Shown here: positions 32,424-32,540 of the stretch, one piece after another
How the letters are laid out: each line of letters begins with the position of its first letter
Position numbering within the stretch: position 1 is the first letter of the stretch
Origin: Candidatus Gastranaerophilales bacterium
Lineage (GTDB): Bacteria > Cyanobacteriota > Vampirovibrionia > Gastranaerophilales > Gastranaerophilaceae
NCBI GenBank assembly: GCA_944325655.1
Contig: CALVAW010000021.1
Location: forward strand, 1 to 32,540
Reading direction: 5' to 3'
DNA length: 32,540 nt
Notes under the pieces: generated by a model
The model's input: the letters and a program-made list of their open reading frames with translations, nothing else
Database searches by the model: none
What the model was told of the DNA's origin: nothing
Translations under genes and position numbers: made by a program

Positions 32424-32443
32424 ACTGTAATGACATTTACAGT
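32424..32443. promoter_or_regulatory. Candidate operator of cysK
   Basis: ACTGTAATGACATTTACAGT is a dyad with perfect 7-bp arms (ACTGTAA/TTACAGT) and a 6-base centre. A second, interleaved dyad pairs AATGAC (32429-32434) with GTCATT (32442-32447). It starts right after the -10 element and covers the predicted start of transcription, the usual place for a repressor. The protein that binds is unknown; a sulfur- or Fe-S-sensing Rrf2-type regulator is only a guess. Confidence 0.65.
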
Positions 32444-32444
32444 C

Positions 32445-32473
32445 ATTATATTCACATTTTACGTCTTTTTCAA
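32445..32473 (-). promoter_or_regulatory. Promoter of cysK
   Basis: On the minus strand TTGAAA (32468-32473) and a perfect TATAAT (32445-32450) are spaced 17 bp. Transcription would start near 32438, giving a leader of about 35 nt. The remaining 67 bases to the window end are AT-rich with no gene seen. Confidence 0.8.
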
Positions 32474-32540
32474 CACTTAACAAATTATTGAAATATATTC
32501 AAGTTGAAATTTTTAATTAAACTGTATAAATTCTTTACTA

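Overview
The window looks like a core-genome segment of a low-GC, flagellated bacterium on the cyanobacterial side of the tree, most likely a non-photosynthetic Melainabacteria/Vampirovibrionia member (Gastranaerophilales-like). The evidence is: (i) very AT-rich DNA with short intergenic gaps; (ii) a tmRNA whose decoded tag, ANNVVKADFAPRAIAA, starts like cyanobacterial tags (ANNIV...) and has no encoded CCA; (iii) an exported cysteine-rich protein with three SLH domains; (iv) flagellin and MotAB, but no photosynthesis genes. The lineage is an inference. Functions of conserved genes rest on visible motifs.

Layout. 1-3.6 kb: a lone flagellin gene (minus strand) with a strong terminator, the replicative helicase DnaB (plus), and a ybaB-recR repair pair (minus). 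3.6-5.9 kb: two convergent HExxH metallopeptidase-like genes and an exported protein of unknown role. 5.9-10.1 kb: rpoZ-like plus purine nucleoside phosphorylase, ferritin, a pyruvate kinase carrying the K+-independent signature, and a TerC-like DUF475 membrane protein. 10.1-11.1 kb: small heat-shock protein and a small membrane protein. 11.2-17.1 kb: a five-gene minus-strand run, ffh-trkA-trkH-formyltransferase-endonuclease IV. 17.2-21.3 kb: a 520-residue orphan, a HEAT-like small protein and the SLH protein, with clear promoter and terminator signals. 21.7-25.4 kb: a tightly coupled four-gene unit (NfnA/SudB-type flavoprotein, four-Cys small protein, LeuC-family dehydratase, PBP4-type peptidase), every junction being TAA-N-start. 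25.4-28.4 kb: motA-motB-patatin (minus), with a sigma-28-like promoter candidate. 28.5-32.5 kb: a second LeuC-family gene, tmRNA, a thioredoxin, an unknown protein and cysK, whose promoter carries a perfect inverted repeat over the predicted start of transcription.

Five convergent gene pairs meet within 7 nt or overlap, so transcription termination there must occur inside the opposing gene or by another mechanism. I found no rRNA, tRNA, CRISPR array, insertion sequence or prophage, and nothing that amounts to a clear new defence or biosynthetic system. The most worthwhile unknowns are the duplicated LeuC genes without LeuD, the NfnA-like gene without NfnB, the paired metallopeptidases, the decapeptide repeat in the SLH protein, the MotAB-linked patatin and the cysK operator.
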